A stretch of 64,000 nt of DNA from Kocuria rosea (GCF_006094695.1 NZ_CP035103.1:248001-312000), one strand, 5' to 3'. Counted from the first letter of the stretch, positions 10,431 to 19,600 are shown. Notes: a model not told the origin generated them from the sequence alone. A program made the numbers and translations.

Positions 10431-11648
10431 CTAGAAGCCCCGGAGGATCACGTTCCAGTAGTCCCGGGGGAGGACCTCGAGGTCGAAGAACCAGGAGGCG
10501 CGGGTCGGGGCCAGCAGCGGCACGCCGGGGATGCTGGGCGCCAGTTCGTTGTCCCGGTCGAACTCGGCCAGCACGGCCCGGCCCCGCTGCACCGTCACGG
10601 GGGTCACGGTGTACCCGTCGTAGGAGGCCGTGGGCTCCCGGCCGTCACGGGTGGCCAGGAGGTTCTCGGTGAGGATCTTCGTCTGGTGGCGCAGTGCCCC
10701 GCCGGACGAGGCGGTCTCCAGTGCGGCAGCGTCCCCGCAGGCCCACACGGTGGGCACACGGCGGTGGCGCAGGGTCTGTGCATCCACGTCCGCGTAGCCC
10801 GCCCAAGCGGTGCCCGCGCCCGGCGCGACGCCCAGTCCCGCGTCGGCGATCCAGGCCGGGGCCCGGTGGACTGGGCTGTGGTGCAGCAGGTCGTAGGGCA
10901 GGTCCCGCGGCGTCCCCTCGATCGTGGCCCGCAGCCGGCGGGAGGCGGCGTCGATCGACTGCACGTGGGCGCTCGTCAGGACCGTGATGCCGTAGCGCCG
11001 GACCCAGGGCTGCAGCACCCGGTCCACGTCCGGCTGGCCGAACACGGTGGCGGTGGGCGTCAGCAGGGTCACCTCGATGTCCTGCAGGACACCCTGGCGC
11101 TGCCAGTAGTCGCAGGCCAGGTAGAGGATCTTCTGTCCGATCTGCGGCGTGGGCGCCGGGCCGTCCGGGATCGTGAACAGTGCCCGGCCGCGGCGCAGCC
11201 CGCGGATCAGCTCCCAGGTCTTGGGGGCCAGCTCCACGGTGTAGTTGGTCGAGGCGTGCGGGCCGGCCATCGCCTCGGCATTGCCGGGGACACGGTCCCA
11301 GTCCGGGGTGGACCCCGCGCAGATCACGACGTGCCGGTAGCCGATGTGCTCGCCGGAGGACAGTGTGGCCATCCGTGCCGCCGGATCCAGTGCCTGGACA
11401 TGGTCCTGGACCCAGCGCACGCCGCGGGGCATCACGCGGTGCTGGGCCCGGGACATCTGCGGCACGCTCTTCAGTCCGGCGCCCACGTAGGAGAGCATCG
11501 GCCGGTAGTGGTGCGTGGACTTCGGCTCCGCGATCACGATGTCCGTGATGCCCTTGCGGCGCAGTCGTGCGGCCAGGGAGATCCCGGCATTGCCGCCGCC
11601 GATCACGAGGACGTCAGTGGCGTGATCCAAGGGTGCAGTGGTCATCAT
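10431..11648 (-). CDS. FAD-dependent oxidoreductase, sulfide:quinone oxidoreductase-like
   Basis: A 405-aa two-dinucleotide-fold flavoprotein. The N-terminus has the FAD motif VLVIGGGNAGISLAARLRR, followed by THHYRPMLSYVGAG, a pattern seen in SQR/Ndh-2 relatives. A second block, VVICAGSTPDWD, and the C-terminal VWACGDAAAL FAD site are present. A cysteine sits in LACDYWQRQG. These support a membrane-associated quinone-reducing role (sulfide or a related donor), but the usual SQR cysteine pair is not certain here. The start is one of two adjacent ATGs (11648 or 11645); GGAG lies 2-5 nt upstream. Upstream in-frame codons to 11933 look non-coding. Confidence 0.72.
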   Translation of the reverse strand: MMTTAPLDHATDVLVIGGGNAGISLAARLRRKGITDIVIAEPKSTHHYRPMLSYVGAGLKSVPQMSRAQHRVMPRGVRWVQDHVQALDPAARMATLSSGEHIGYRHVVICAGSTPDWDRVPGNAEAMAGPHASTNYTVELAPKTWELIRGLRRGRALFTIPDGPAPTPQIGQKILYLACDYWQRQGVLQDIEVTLLTPTATVFGQPDVDRVLQPWVRRYGITVLTSAHVQSIDAASRRLRATIEGTPRDLPYDLLHHSPVHRAPAWIADAGLGVAPGAGTAWAGYADVDAQTLRHRRVPTVWACGDAAALETASSGGALRHQTKILTENLLATRDGREPTASYDGYTVTPVTVQRGRAVLAEFDRDNELAPSIPGVPLLAPTRASWFFDLEVLPRDYWNVILRGF

Positions 11649-12226
11649 GACTCCGTGGGACGAGGATGGCTCCACGGCACCGATCGGGGCCGTCCGACCA
11701 TTCGACCACGAGCCGCGGCGCCCACGCCCGGGCGGTAAGCATCCAGGGGGTGAGGGGGCTCTCAGGACGTCCAACTCGAGGAACTTGTCGGTCGGGACAG
11801 CTGATCGCCGGAGCGATGCCGGTGCCTGTTCCGCCAAGGGTCCGGATGAAGTGGCGGCCTTCTGCCGAATATGAATGGCGGCGCACCCTGTCCGGTCGGG
11901 TGGCATTCTGCGCATAGATTCTCGGACCATCACTCACTGACAAAGTTGGGCGGCACCCGAGCCGTCACATCGTCACTGAGCTACTCCGGACGGTGCCCCG
12001 CGGGTTCGTGATTCCGGTTGGGGCGGCCGAGGAACTCACCGCACCGCCAAGCAGCGGTCTCAGTGTGCCCCTTCAACTGAAAACACCCTCCCTGAAGGTT
12101 GTGCGGTCCCTCGCCGTACACGGCCACCGGCCACCGGAGACTCCCGGCTTCACCGAGCAGCGTGGCCAGCATCCCAGGGCTGGCGACTGCTGAACCTGCA
12201 CCACAGTTGAGCTCGCCTCGGGAGTC
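11649..12226. other. Intergenic region without a supported gene
   Basis: About 580 bp. Open frames on both strands are short and of shadow-like composition. GC is lower than in the neighbouring genes. It presumably holds the promoter of the SQR-like gene and the end of transcription from the small gene to its right; I see no clear hairpin or repeat. Confidence 0.5.
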
Positions 12227-12490
12227 CTATTCGTAGTACTTGAAGCGCGGCTCACCCTGGACACCTGCGCGTTGCATCGCCTCCTGCAATTCCGGCAGTG
12301 CCGTGAAGGCGCGGGCCTCGTCGACCGAATCGAAGTAGTGGAGCACGAGCACGTTGTCCGGATCATCGACCATGCGGTGCACTGACTCGCCGGTGATGTT
12401 GCTGAATGCCGGTACGTCCGAGACGGAGTCGTAGACCTTTCGCCAGGCGTCGTAGTCGGCCACGCGGTGCCGGATCAGGAGCAGTGCCAT
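12227..12490 (-). CDS. Small ABM-like (dimeric alpha-beta barrel) protein
   Basis: An 87-aa protein beginning MALLLIRHRVADYDAWRKVY. The N-terminal strand, the ADYDAWRKVYD helix and the later EARAFTALPELQEAMQRAGV helix match the layout of antibiotic-biosynthesis-monooxygenase/EthD-like small barrels, which act as dimers. No substrate is suggested by the context. The ATG at 12490 follows GGGGAGACC at good spacing; an upstream in-frame ATG at 12580 would add a charged segment without similarity. GC and codon use are ordinary. Confidence 0.65.
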   Translation of the reverse strand: MALLLIRHRVADYDAWRKVYDSVSDVPAFSNITGESVHRMVDDPDNVLVLHYFDSVDEARAFTALPELQEAMQRAGVQGEPRFKYYE

Positions 12491-12586
12491 AGTGGTCTCC
12501 CCGAGGACTGGAGTGACGGGCGCGCCCGATCCAATGGTGGGAGGGCGCTGGTGAAGATGGCGCTGGTGAATACGTGCCACGCTACG

Positions 12587-12624
12587 CCCGGCTCGGTCGC
12601 CCCGGAAGGGGCGACCGAGCCGGG
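12587..12624. terminator. Very stable hairpin with GGAA tetraloop
   Basis: A 17-bp perfect stem (CCCGGCTCGGTCGCCCC and complement) closed by GGAA. It looks like a factor-independent terminator, but no complete gene ends beside it on either strand: the ABM-like gene starts 97 bp away and reads away from it. It may be a leftover of a lost gene. The remaining 375 bp to 13000 is AT-richer and holds no gene I can support. Confidence 0.5.
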
Positions 12625-12999
12625 TCCGGGGCAGGACGCGGATGACGCGTCGACACCTGCCGATTCATCAGTCTCGTCTCTCCCCACGTGGTCACGCGGA
12701 AGGTACGGCAAATTGGATAGGTCACCGTGGGACCCCCAATGCCTGTTGCTAAAAGAAACGCATGAGTCTTTTACTCTTGCAACGTGAAGTCTGGTGTCGC
12801 ACCAATATAACGCTCAGATATCAACTGCTATTGGGGGTCGACAGGTGAATCTTGCATTGCTCATGCTGGTGTTTGCCCGCGGATCTCGCGGCGCCCACAC
12901 CTGCCACATTTGACCCGTGATTTGCCCTACGTAAACAGGGGGAGAGTGGCCTGTGCGTGGAATATTGGCAGACTAAATTATCACTTATCGGAGAAAAGT

Positions 13000-13305
13000 A
13001 TGTCCAAGAATCATTGGAGGATCGCCACTTCCGTCGTCGGCGCCAGCGCCTTTCTGGTAATGGCGGTCTCACCGGCGGCGGTGGCCGCCCCGGGTGGCGG
13101 CCAGGGCGACGAAAACAGGGCGTCGGTGAGTAGGACGTCAGACTCTCATCAGGTGGTCCGTTACGGGGAAAATCCGGGCGGAAACTTCACCTTCAAATAC
13201 AACGCGAGGTTCGAGGGCGACTCGGGGTACTCCGAGCACGACACCATTGCGTCCAGGTCGGACGGGGAGGTAGTGAATCACTCCCGTATCACAAATGGCT
13301 CGTGA
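13000..13305 (+). CDS. Small exported protein, probably truncated by an in-frame TGA
   Basis: A 101-aa protein with a clear Sec signal peptide (basic MSKNHWR, hydrophobic core, VSPAAVAAPG cleavage region). The mature part is polar (GGNFTFKYNARFEG, YSEHDTIASR). GGAG lies 6 nt before the ATG. GC is lower than its surroundings. Reading on past the TGA at 13303 in the same frame gives 18 more codons to a TAG at 13360, including NFHYVRGDS, which resembles AYHYVDGKA near the end of the protein at 13555. The ORF may therefore be a nonsense-mutated relative of that gene. Function unknown. Confidence 0.6.
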   Translation: MSKNHWRIATSVVGASAFLVMAVSPAAVAAPGGGQGDENRASVSRTSDSHQVVRYGENPGGNFTFKYNARFEGDSGYSEHDTIASRSDGEVVNHSRITNGS

Positions 13306-13554
13306 CGTGACCGGGAAGTGGTGCAGAACTTCCACTACGTCCGCGGCGACAGTCGTGGCTAGCTCCTAGCTGGACTGCATCGGAGCGCGCGTGGGTCGCA
13401 TGCTCGAACCTCGGCCGGCCACGGCGGCCCAATGGCCGACGCCGGGGCTGCTAGCCGAGGCCGGGGGAGTTGGCGGGCTCCTCGCGAGCCCCCATCCCGG
13501 CTGGGGCACGCACCGTCTGCGTAGTCGGAAAAACTATCTGGATCTAGGGGAATC

Positions 13555-13977
13555 GTGCTCGTAAAAATCAGGAAGATCGATGTGGCGGCACTCAGTGCGG
13601 GAGCGATGCTTGCCGTTGGAATGGCCCCTGCGATGGTCGGGGCGGATGTTGTCGACAAACGTGACTGCAAAAAATCCGAATCCGGGTGCCTAGGACAGCA
13701 TGCGGTCAGCAATGAAGTCGAAACGCCGAGCGGCAACTACATTTACCAGAGCAACGGTAGGGTCAGTAAGAATGCTGGCAGTCAACACGAATCCTCCTAT
13801 GAAACGTCCTTCCACCGACAAGAGCTCCGGAAGAACGGGGTGGGTCACGTAAATCAAAACCGCGAGTCATCTGAATTCGTATTCTCTGATGACTTTTCGT
13901 GCTCCGATGAAACGGCCTATCACTACGTCGATGGGAAGGCGCAGTTTAACGAACGCGAATTCAGCTGCTCTTCGTAA
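13555..13977 (+). CDS. Small exported protein of unknown function
   Basis: A 140-aa protein from a GTG with AGGGG 4 nt upstream. Residues 1-30 form a signal peptide (KIRKIDVAALSAGAMLAVGM, then MVGADV). The mature part is rich in Ser, Asn, Glu and His, with four cysteines (DCKKSESGC near the start; FSCSDE and FSCSS at the end), consistent with two disulfides outside the cell. The centre (HAVSNEVETPSGNYIYQSNG) aligns loosely with HQVVRYGENPGGNFTFKYNA of the protein at 13000, so the two are likely paralogues. Low GC suggests recent acquisition. Confidence 0.65.
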   Translation: MLVKIRKIDVAALSAGAMLAVGMAPAMVGADVVDKRDCKKSESGCLGQHAVSNEVETPSGNYIYQSNGRVSKNAGSQHESSYETSFHRQELRKNGVGHVNQNRESSEFVFSDDFSCSDETAYHYVDGKAQFNEREFSCSS

Positions 13978-14208
13978 GCGGACTGCGACGATATCGATCC
14001 CCAGGGATCGACGGCGATCAGTTAATTGTTGACGCGAAGCTCAGATGCCGGCGCAGCTTCTTGGGTAGGGGTTGGCTGGGCGTTGAACTCCTGCTCGAAT
14101 TGGGGGCCATCAACGGTTTATCGACTGACGCCCTCTGGCCGGGATTCGCCCGTAGACGAGGCTGAGCCTTGGCGGCTCATGACAACCCTGTCCGTCATGC
14201 GTTCCGTA

Positions 14209-14267
14209 GGATGCGAGACGCTTCGTCGAGCTGCAGAGGACCGTCCCACTTCCTAGGTAGTGGGACG
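14209..14267 (+). promoter_or_regulatory. Candidate recombinase site region upstream of serine recombinase 1
   Basis: GGATGCGAGACG at 14209-14220 recurs upstream of the second serine recombinase (16508-16519). It is followed by a 9-bp inverted repeat, CGTCCCACT / AGTGGGACG, at 14242-14267 with an 8-nt spacer containing CCTAGG. The inverted repeat could be a recombination core or a terminator. The rest of the 400 bp between 13978 and 14383 shows nothing else. Confidence 0.35.
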
Positions 14268-14383
14268 ACCCGCGTGGAGATCCTTGCTCGGTGTGCATGA
14301 TCGGCGTTTCCTGTACCAGAACTCGGACCAAAAGCCATGAACCGGTTAGGCCGTACGGATTCGACTTCCGGTACGCTGGGCGC

Positions 14384-15016
14384 ATGGAATTGGGCTATGC
14401 GCGGGTCTCGACGGCCAAACAGGACCTCGACCGGCAGATCGATGCCCTTCGGCAGGTCGGGATCGCGCCCGAGCGGATCTATGTGGACAAGAAGTCTGGG
14501 GCCACCACGGAGCGTCCCGGACTGACCGCGGCCCTGGCTTACGCCCGGAAGGGCGACGTGATCGTGGTGCACACCCTGGACCGGCTCGGACGCACTGTGC
14601 GCGACACCCTGAACCTGATCCACGATCTGGCCGAGCGGGGGGTGGGGGTGCGCAACTTGGCGGACCCGATCAAGGTTGACTCCACTAACCCGAATGATCC
14701 GATGGCGCAGCTGGCGGTGGTGCTGCTGGCGTTGTTCGGGCAGATGGAACGGACCTACACCCTGGAGCGCGCCGCTCATGCCCGGTCGGTGGCCACGGCC
14801 AAGGGCCGGCGGATCGGGCGGCCTTCGGTGGTGGATCCGGACAAGCTGGCCTACGCAGCCCATCTGCGCGAGTCCGGGCACACCATGGCGGAGATCGTGG
14901 CCAAGACTGGCATCACCCGCACCACCCTTTACCGTCACCTGCCGCCGAGGCCTCCGGAGTCGGTGACCGCCGGGCCGGTCACCGCCGCCGAAGCCGACCC
15001 TGGTCCGACAGACTGA
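14384..15016 (+). CDS. Serine recombinase (resolvase/invertase family) 1
   Basis: A 210-aa site-specific recombinase. The N-terminal catalytic domain starts MELGYARVSTAKQDLDRQID, with the nucleophile serine in ARVST, and contains TLDRLGRTVRDTLN with the conserved DRLGR arginines. The FGQMERTYTLERA stretch forms the E-helix, and the C-terminal helix-turn-helix includes HTMAEIVAKTGITRTTLYRH. Length is usual for small resolvases. The ATG at 14384 is chosen because the catalytic fold begins immediately; in-frame codons upstream lack similarity. Nearby DUF418 genes and the second recombinase suggest it belongs to a mobile region. Confidence 0.9.
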   Translation: MELGYARVSTAKQDLDRQIDALRQVGIAPERIYVDKKSGATTERPGLTAALAYARKGDVIVVHTLDRLGRTVRDTLNLIHDLAERGVGVRNLADPIKVDSTNPNDPMAQLAVVLLALFGQMERTYTLERAAHARSVATAKGRRIGRPSVVDPDKLAYAAHLRESGHTMAEIVAKTGITRTTLYRHLPPRPPESVTAGPVTAAEADPGPTD

Positions 15017-15915
15017 CTCCTCACCACACCCCTGACTGTCCGGGCTCAGCCAGAAGAGCATCCCCAGCTGGCTGGGCTCTGCCCACGGTCACGGGCGTTA
15101 GTGGCGATGATCCCCTCCGCACCGACGCCGGTGTTCCCGACGTCCGTCCCGAGCTTCTGCATTGGCTGCTCGACCGCCTCGGATCATGGGTGAGCAGCGC
15201 GTTGGGCTGCCGGTGCTGCGGTGGCGGTGCTACGCAGGACCACCGGATGGGAGAGCTGATGGGCCAAGGGCAGGACCCGGGTCCTGCTCCTGGGCGGAGA
15301 ATCCCTCGCTGTGCTGGGAAAGCAGAGAGCCGGACATGGGATGGTGTCCGGCTTTCTGTGTGGGAGATGCCTTTCCGCCACAGCACCAGCGTGAAACACC
15401 GTGAGGGCCGCTGACCAGAGGCTACGTGCAGTGGTGGACGCGTATGACCGAGTGAGTCCAGGGGGCGACGTCGATGACGATGGTTGCCCTGGGATCAGCG
15501 TCGCTCACAAGAGCGCCGCCCGACCGAGGGGATGACTCGTCAGTCGGGGGCTGGGCTGAGCGACGTCTTCTGGGGGCGGATCCGCCTGCCGTCGCTGCGA
15601 GATCGTGGATAGATATGGCAGGGGCGGGGTGGCCCCCCGGCCATCCCGCCCCGTGCTGCTTCGTCGCGGACCATGATCCGGCGCGCACCATGGATCCCCC
15701 CGGAACCATGGTGCGCCCGGTCAACACGGCCGAAGCTGGAGGATGGTCTGATGCAGATCACCTGTCCCCCTGGTAAGCCAGGATGCTCGCTCCCGTCGCG
15801 TGCGGCAATGTCGGGGGTGTGTTCGCGTTCACAACCTGAAACAACAATGTGCGCTTGTGAATAGAAGGGGTCGGGGTGGTCGGGCGTGGCGGGAAGGGGT
15901 GGCCCGTGCGCAGGA
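15017..15915. other. 900-bp region without a supported gene
   Basis: Several open frames exist on both strands, but none has a ribosome-binding site together with protein-like composition. The only clear element is the terminator-like hairpin at 15328. This may be decayed mobile DNA between the first recombinase and the hypothetical gene on the minus strand. Confidence 0.5.
15328..15357 (+). terminator. Terminator hairpin
   Basis: AGCCGGACA pairs with TGTCCGGCT across an 8-nt loop and is followed by TTCTGTG. It lies 310 bp after recombinase 1, with no gene directly before it. Confidence 0.55.
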
Positions 15916-16338
15916 TCAGCCCCCGATGCTCGAGGTCTCGTCCTTGAGGTCGTCGAGCACCCACTCCGAGAGCTGTCCGGCCGGGACGACGAGCGTGTCC
16001 TCGCGCAACAACTGCGTCTCCTGGTCCGAGAGGGGTTCCTCGATGACCTCGGTGTCGTGGACGGCCCGTGCGGCTGCATAGCCGGCGGCCAGTTCGGTGG
16101 CCCACTCCTGGTGGCCGGCGTAGCAGGGATGATCGGGATCGGGGCTGCACGCCTCCAGCCACCGTGCCGGCTCCCGCGGGGCAGGAGCGGCGGGCATCAG
16201 GTGCTGGTACAGATCCCAGGTCACCTCGGCCCAGCGACCCACGGGGGTGACCACCATGGGGTAGTAGGTGGCGGCCCACTGGGTGGGGGAGGCCGGGTGC
16301 AACTCGACGGCCAGGGCTCCAGGTGCAGAGGTCGTCAT
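15916..16338 (-). CDS. Hypothetical protein
   Basis: A 140-aa acidic, soluble protein (contains WAATYYPMVVTPVGRWAEVT, WLEACSPDPDHPCYAGHQEW and a C-terminal EWVLDDLKDETSS). I do not recognise a family. The composition and an AGGAAC ribosome site before the ATG make it likely to be real. It is transcribed towards the empty 15-16 kb stretch and is divergent from recombinase 2. Confidence 0.55.
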   Translation of the reverse strand: MTTSAPGALAVELHPASPTQWAATYYPMVVTPVGRWAEVTWDLYQHLMPAAPAPREPARWLEACSPDPDHPCYAGHQEWATELAAGYAAARAVHDTEVIEEPLSDQETQLLREDTLVVPAGQLSEWVLDDLKDETSSIGG

Positions 16339-16507
16339 GTGTTGTTCCTGTTCGCAGGTGAGGGATGGTCTCGCGGCGCCGACTTGGGGCAGAGCAGGGC
16401 AGTGCCGGCAGGTCGGGGGCCCGTGGTGATTAACCAGGGTAGGCGCGGGGCCGATAATGCTAGAAGCAGGCTGAGTAATGTGACATCGGGCCGCTTTTCA
16501 AACCATG

Positions 16508-16628
16508 GGATGCGAGACGTCTCGTGGCAGAAATTTTCGTCCGCATGTTTCCGCGGATCCGGGTGTCTCGCATCCTTGTGCTTTATCCATGCCCCTAGAA
16601 TCGGATACTCAACGTCAGTTGCGAGACA
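16508..16628 (+). promoter_or_regulatory. Repeated TGCGAGAC sites upstream of serine recombinase 2
   Basis: GGATGCGAGAC (16508-16518) is repeated inverted as GTCTCGCATCC (16565-16575), and TTGCGAGACA follows at 16619-16628, just before the recombinase start. The same GGATGCGAGACG is found upstream of recombinase 1. Several inverted copies of one short site in front of a resolvase gene are what a res region looks like, but crossover cannot be shown from sequence. Confidence 0.4.
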
Positions 16629-16640
16629 GATGAGGTGGAC

Positions 16641-17234
16641 ATGGGGAAGTTGATCGGCTACGCCCGGGTGTCGACGCGGCAGCAGGACACAGACCGCCAA
16701 GTGTCTGACCTCCTGAATGCCGGCGTGCGGCGCGATGACGTGTATGTGGACAGTGGAGTGTCTGGAGGGCGTGCATCGCGTCCGGCCTTCGACAAGGCGG
16801 TGGCCGCACTCGAAGACGGCGACACGCTGGTGATTACCACGCTGGACCGGTTGGGGAGGTCAACGCAGAACATGCTGGCCTTCGCGGAAGTGCTGCGGGG
16901 AGAGGGTGCCGGATTGCGGGTACTCAACCTCGGTGGGGGAGATGTGGACACCGCGACCCCGATGGGCTCGATGGTCTTCACCGTCATGGCCGCCCTGGCC
17001 CAGATGGAACTGGAGATCAAGCGGGAACGGGTAACCGATTCGGTGGCCAAACGCAGGGCGGCCGGCAAGGACCTCGGTGGACGGCGTCAGACCTTCACAG
17101 ACTCCCAGATCCGCAATGCTCTCCGGCTGATCGAGGGAGGCGAGCCGGCCACCCAGGTCGCCCGGGACCTCGGCATGTCCAGGGCCACCCTCTACCGGCG
17201 AATCCGTGAGCTGCCGATACCAACAACCATGTGA
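16641..17234 (+). CDS. Serine recombinase (resolvase family) 2
   Basis: A 197-aa resolvase. It begins MGKLIGYARVSTRQQDTDRQ with the catalytic serine in ARVST, has TLDRLGRSTQNML, a QMELEIKRERV E-helix and a C-terminal HTH (GEPATQVARDLGMSRATLYR). GAGG precedes the ATG at 16641; a GTG at 16635 is possible. It is about 290 bp upstream of DUF418 copy 1. A fragment of a close relative lies upstream of DUF418 copy 3, so recombinase and DUF418 gene may once have travelled as a unit. Confidence 0.9.
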   Translation: MGKLIGYARVSTRQQDTDRQVSDLLNAGVRRDDVYVDSGVSGGRASRPAFDKAVAALEDGDTLVITTLDRLGRSTQNMLAFAEVLRGEGAGLRVLNLGGGDVDTATPMGSMVFTVMAALAQMELEIKRERVTDSVAKRRAAGKDLGGRRQTFTDSQIRNALRLIEGGEPATQVARDLGMSRATLYRRIRELPIPTTM

Positions 17235-17374
17235 GCGAACGGTCGTCGACGCATTGAGTGATGCGTCAGCTTCGCCGTCCGCGGGCCTGACATCGTCCGG
17301 GACACATGCGCATCGACTGGCGGATCCGTTGGACGACCGTAGCGTGCTGGACGTGCACGGTGGGCTCGCGGGAC

Positions 17375-17389
17375 TTCATGGAATCTTGA
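17375..17389 (+). promoter_or_regulatory. CopR-like direct-repeat box upstream of DUF418 copy 1
   Basis: TTCATGGAATCTTGA: TTCA and TTGA half-sites with an 11-bp period, 134 bp before the DUF418 start. It is nearly identical to the box upstream of copy 3 (TTCATGGAACCTTGA). Confidence 0.5.
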
Positions 17390-17522
17390 GGATTGCTCAA
17401 CTGGAGCGCCAGGTGCAGCAGAGATCCTGAATACGGGATGGTCCCGGGGGTGCTGGGACCTCAGATACGGCTCGACTCTGGACCCTGGGGGTGCCGGGCG
17501 GGCCTGCGAGATCGGGGGACCC

Positions 17523-18761
17523 ATGAGCTGGACGTCCAGAACGGAAGAACCTGCCCTGGCGGGTGCCACGGGCGGTGCCTGCAGGCCCACGAGGTGGTTG
17601 GTCGGCATCGACGCGGTCCGCGGGCTGGCGCTGATCGGGCTGATTTTGGTGCAGATCTTGCCCGGGTATGACGATGCGACCCAGGAATCGAGCTGGTCGC
17701 ACTTCGTCTCCCCGGGGGATGTGGTGGCACTGTTTGCTCTGCTGGCCGGGGTGGGACTGGCACTTAGTTCCGGGGGGCGGTTCCCGCACACCGGCAGGTG
17801 GCTGGCTGCTGATCGGGTGGGGGTGGCCGTGCGGGCGGTGCTGATTGTCGTGGTGGGCCTGGGGATCGGGGCGTTGCTGCCCGCAGTCGCCCCGGCGGAC
17901 AACCTCTTGATCTACTACGGGGTGTTTCTCCTGCTGGCGATCCCGTTTCTGCACCTGTCGGCGACGGCGTTGTTTGTCTGCGCGGCGGTCTCTTGGATCG
18001 TGGGTCCGCTGCTGATACAGGGCCTGATGGGTGTTCTTCCCGCATACACCTTTTCCAACCCCACGTTCACCGGGGTGATGGAGGAGCCTGCGGGGACGGC
18101 CTTCCAGCTGTTGGCGACCGGCACCTACTCGGCCCTGCCGTACCTGACCTATCTGCTGGTTGGGCTGGGCTTGGGTCGGGTGCACCTGCGCGATACGGGG
18201 ATCCAGGGTCGGCTGCTGACGGTGGGAGCGGCCCTGGTGATCTCTGCCCAGACCATTTCCGCTTTCGTGTCCTACGCCTTCGGCGGGTATGACCGGTCGC
18301 TGACCACCGGCGGGATAGGCGAGAACAAGCCGGCGCAGGTGCTGGTGTGGGGCCCGGATTCCTTACCCACCGACACTGCTTGGTCGCTGGCGATCACTAC
18401 CCCGCACACCAACCCTCTGTGGGGGATCGCCGCCAGCCTGGGTGTGGGACTGCTGGTGTTGGGGAGCTTCCTGCTGGTCTCCCAACAGTTCGGGGCATGG
18501 TTGTTGCCGTTGTCGGCGATGGGCGCGATGGCCTTGACCCTGTACACCGCCCACCTGGTGGCCCTGTCCTTCCAGGCCACCTATGATCGGCCCCACCTGT
18601 GGTACGTCATCCACTTGGTGGTCGCGGCACTGCTCGCGGTGACCTGGCAACGAGCACTGGGTCGGGGACCGCTGGAGCGGGTGCTCAGCACCAGCGTGGA
18701 AGCGACCCGCCGCACCGTGCTCCACCGCCCTTACCGCTCCCACTGGCTCCACCGGATGTGA
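17523..18761 (+). CDS. DUF418-family (YeiB-like) polytopic membrane protein, copy 1
   Basis: A 412-aa membrane protein with about 10 TM segments. The first TM carries LVGIDAVRGLALIGLILVQI, the xIDxxRGxALxG signature shared by DUF418/YeiB and heparan-acetyltransferase-like transmembrane acyltransferases. A conserved PHTNPLWGIAASLG block and LSAMGAMALTLYTAHLVALS near the C-terminus are typical. The substrate is unknown; the superfamily transfers acyl groups across the membrane. The copies at 21143 and 23402 share the same blocks throughout. A CopR-like box upstream suggests membership of the copper regulon. A ribosome site (GGGGGAC) lies close before the ATG. Confidence 0.8.
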   Translation: MSWTSRTEEPALAGATGGACRPTRWLVGIDAVRGLALIGLILVQILPGYDDATQESSWSHFVSPGDVVALFALLAGVGLALSSGGRFPHTGRWLAADRVGVAVRAVLIVVVGLGIGALLPAVAPADNLLIYYGVFLLLAIPFLHLSATALFVCAAVSWIVGPLLIQGLMGVLPAYTFSNPTFTGVMEEPAGTAFQLLATGTYSALPYLTYLLVGLGLGRVHLRDTGIQGRLLTVGAALVISAQTISAFVSYAFGGYDRSLTTGGIGENKPAQVLVWGPDSLPTDTAWSLAITTPHTNPLWGIAASLGVGLLVLGSFLLVSQQFGAWLLPLSAMGAMALTLYTAHLVALSFQATYDRPHLWYVIHLVVAALLAVTWQRALGRGPLERVLSTSVEATRRTVLHRPYRSHWLHRM

Positions 18762-19011
18762 GCACCAGCCGAGGCAGACTCTCACGCGCCCTGCCAGCCA
18801 CAGCGGGTGGATTTCTCGGGGGCGGGCGCGGCTCAGAGCTGTTGGTTCATGTCAGTTCTCGGGTGGGTGTCGGGGCAGGTGGATCTAGAAGCCGGCTCCG
18901 CGCCCGGGTCCGGGGGGGCCTCCAGGGTCCTGAAGTGACCCCGTCGGGCGGCCGTCGTGATCTGTCGCGTGTTTCTCGAAGTTGGATTACTGAATTCTGG
19001 CCCTTTGACTC

Positions 19012-19600
19012 CGAAAGGCTCCCACGGGACGCAGAGGCTACCCGGCCGAGTTCCGACGCAAAGTGCTGGATCAGGTGGTTGCCGGCAGCCCCGTAGCTCA
19101 GATTGCTGCGGAGTGGGGCATCAGTGATCAGTCGATCTACACCTGGGCGCGGCAGGATCGCATCGACGGGGGTCTGGAGCCGGGCCTGAGCACCGGCGAG
19201 AAAGCCGAGCTCACCGAGGCCAGGCGGCGGATCCACCAGCTCGAGGCCGAGCTTGCTGCGATCCGACGGGCCATGGAGCTGGTCCGGGAAGCGGTGCCTC
19301 CAAAAGTTCGCTACGCCGCAGTGACGACCATGGCGGCTGAAGCCGTCCCTGTGGACGTCGCCTGCCGCGTGCTCGACGTGTCGACGCCTCGCTCAACCGG
19401 CCGCTCCGTCCCGGGCAGATCCGCCACGCCTGGCTGACCCAGACGATCAGCCGCATCCGTGCCGAGTTCCAGGGGTGCCTACGGCAACCGCCGCGTGCAC
19501 GCCGAGCTCGTGCTCGGACGCGGCTTAAGCATCGGATGCCATCACGTCGAACTGCTGATGCGCGGGGCCGTGGCTGACCGGCGCCACCGGACAGCCACGG
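19012..19600 (+). pseudogene. Decayed IS3-family transposase (OrfA plus OrfB fragments)
   Basis: One frame reads RRGYPAEFRRKVLDQVVAG and continues through the IS3 OrfA helix-turn-helix (GISDQSIYTWARQDRIDGG) and leucine-zipper (EARRRIHQLEAELAAIRRAM). It then runs into the start of OrfB (MAAEAVPVDVACRVLDVS). Two frame changes later come GQIRHAWLTQTISRIRAEF and AYGNRRVHAELVLGRGL. The catalytic DDE part is absent, and no start codon or inverted repeats are visible. It lies just upstream of the intact IS3, but is a different element. Confidence 0.75.

Noticed and set aside
11614..11943. A 109-codon minus-strand frame upstream of the SQR-like gene as a separate gene or N-terminal extension
   Set aside because: Its composition is shadow-like and the flavoprotein's FAD motif begins directly after the ATG pair at 11648/11645.
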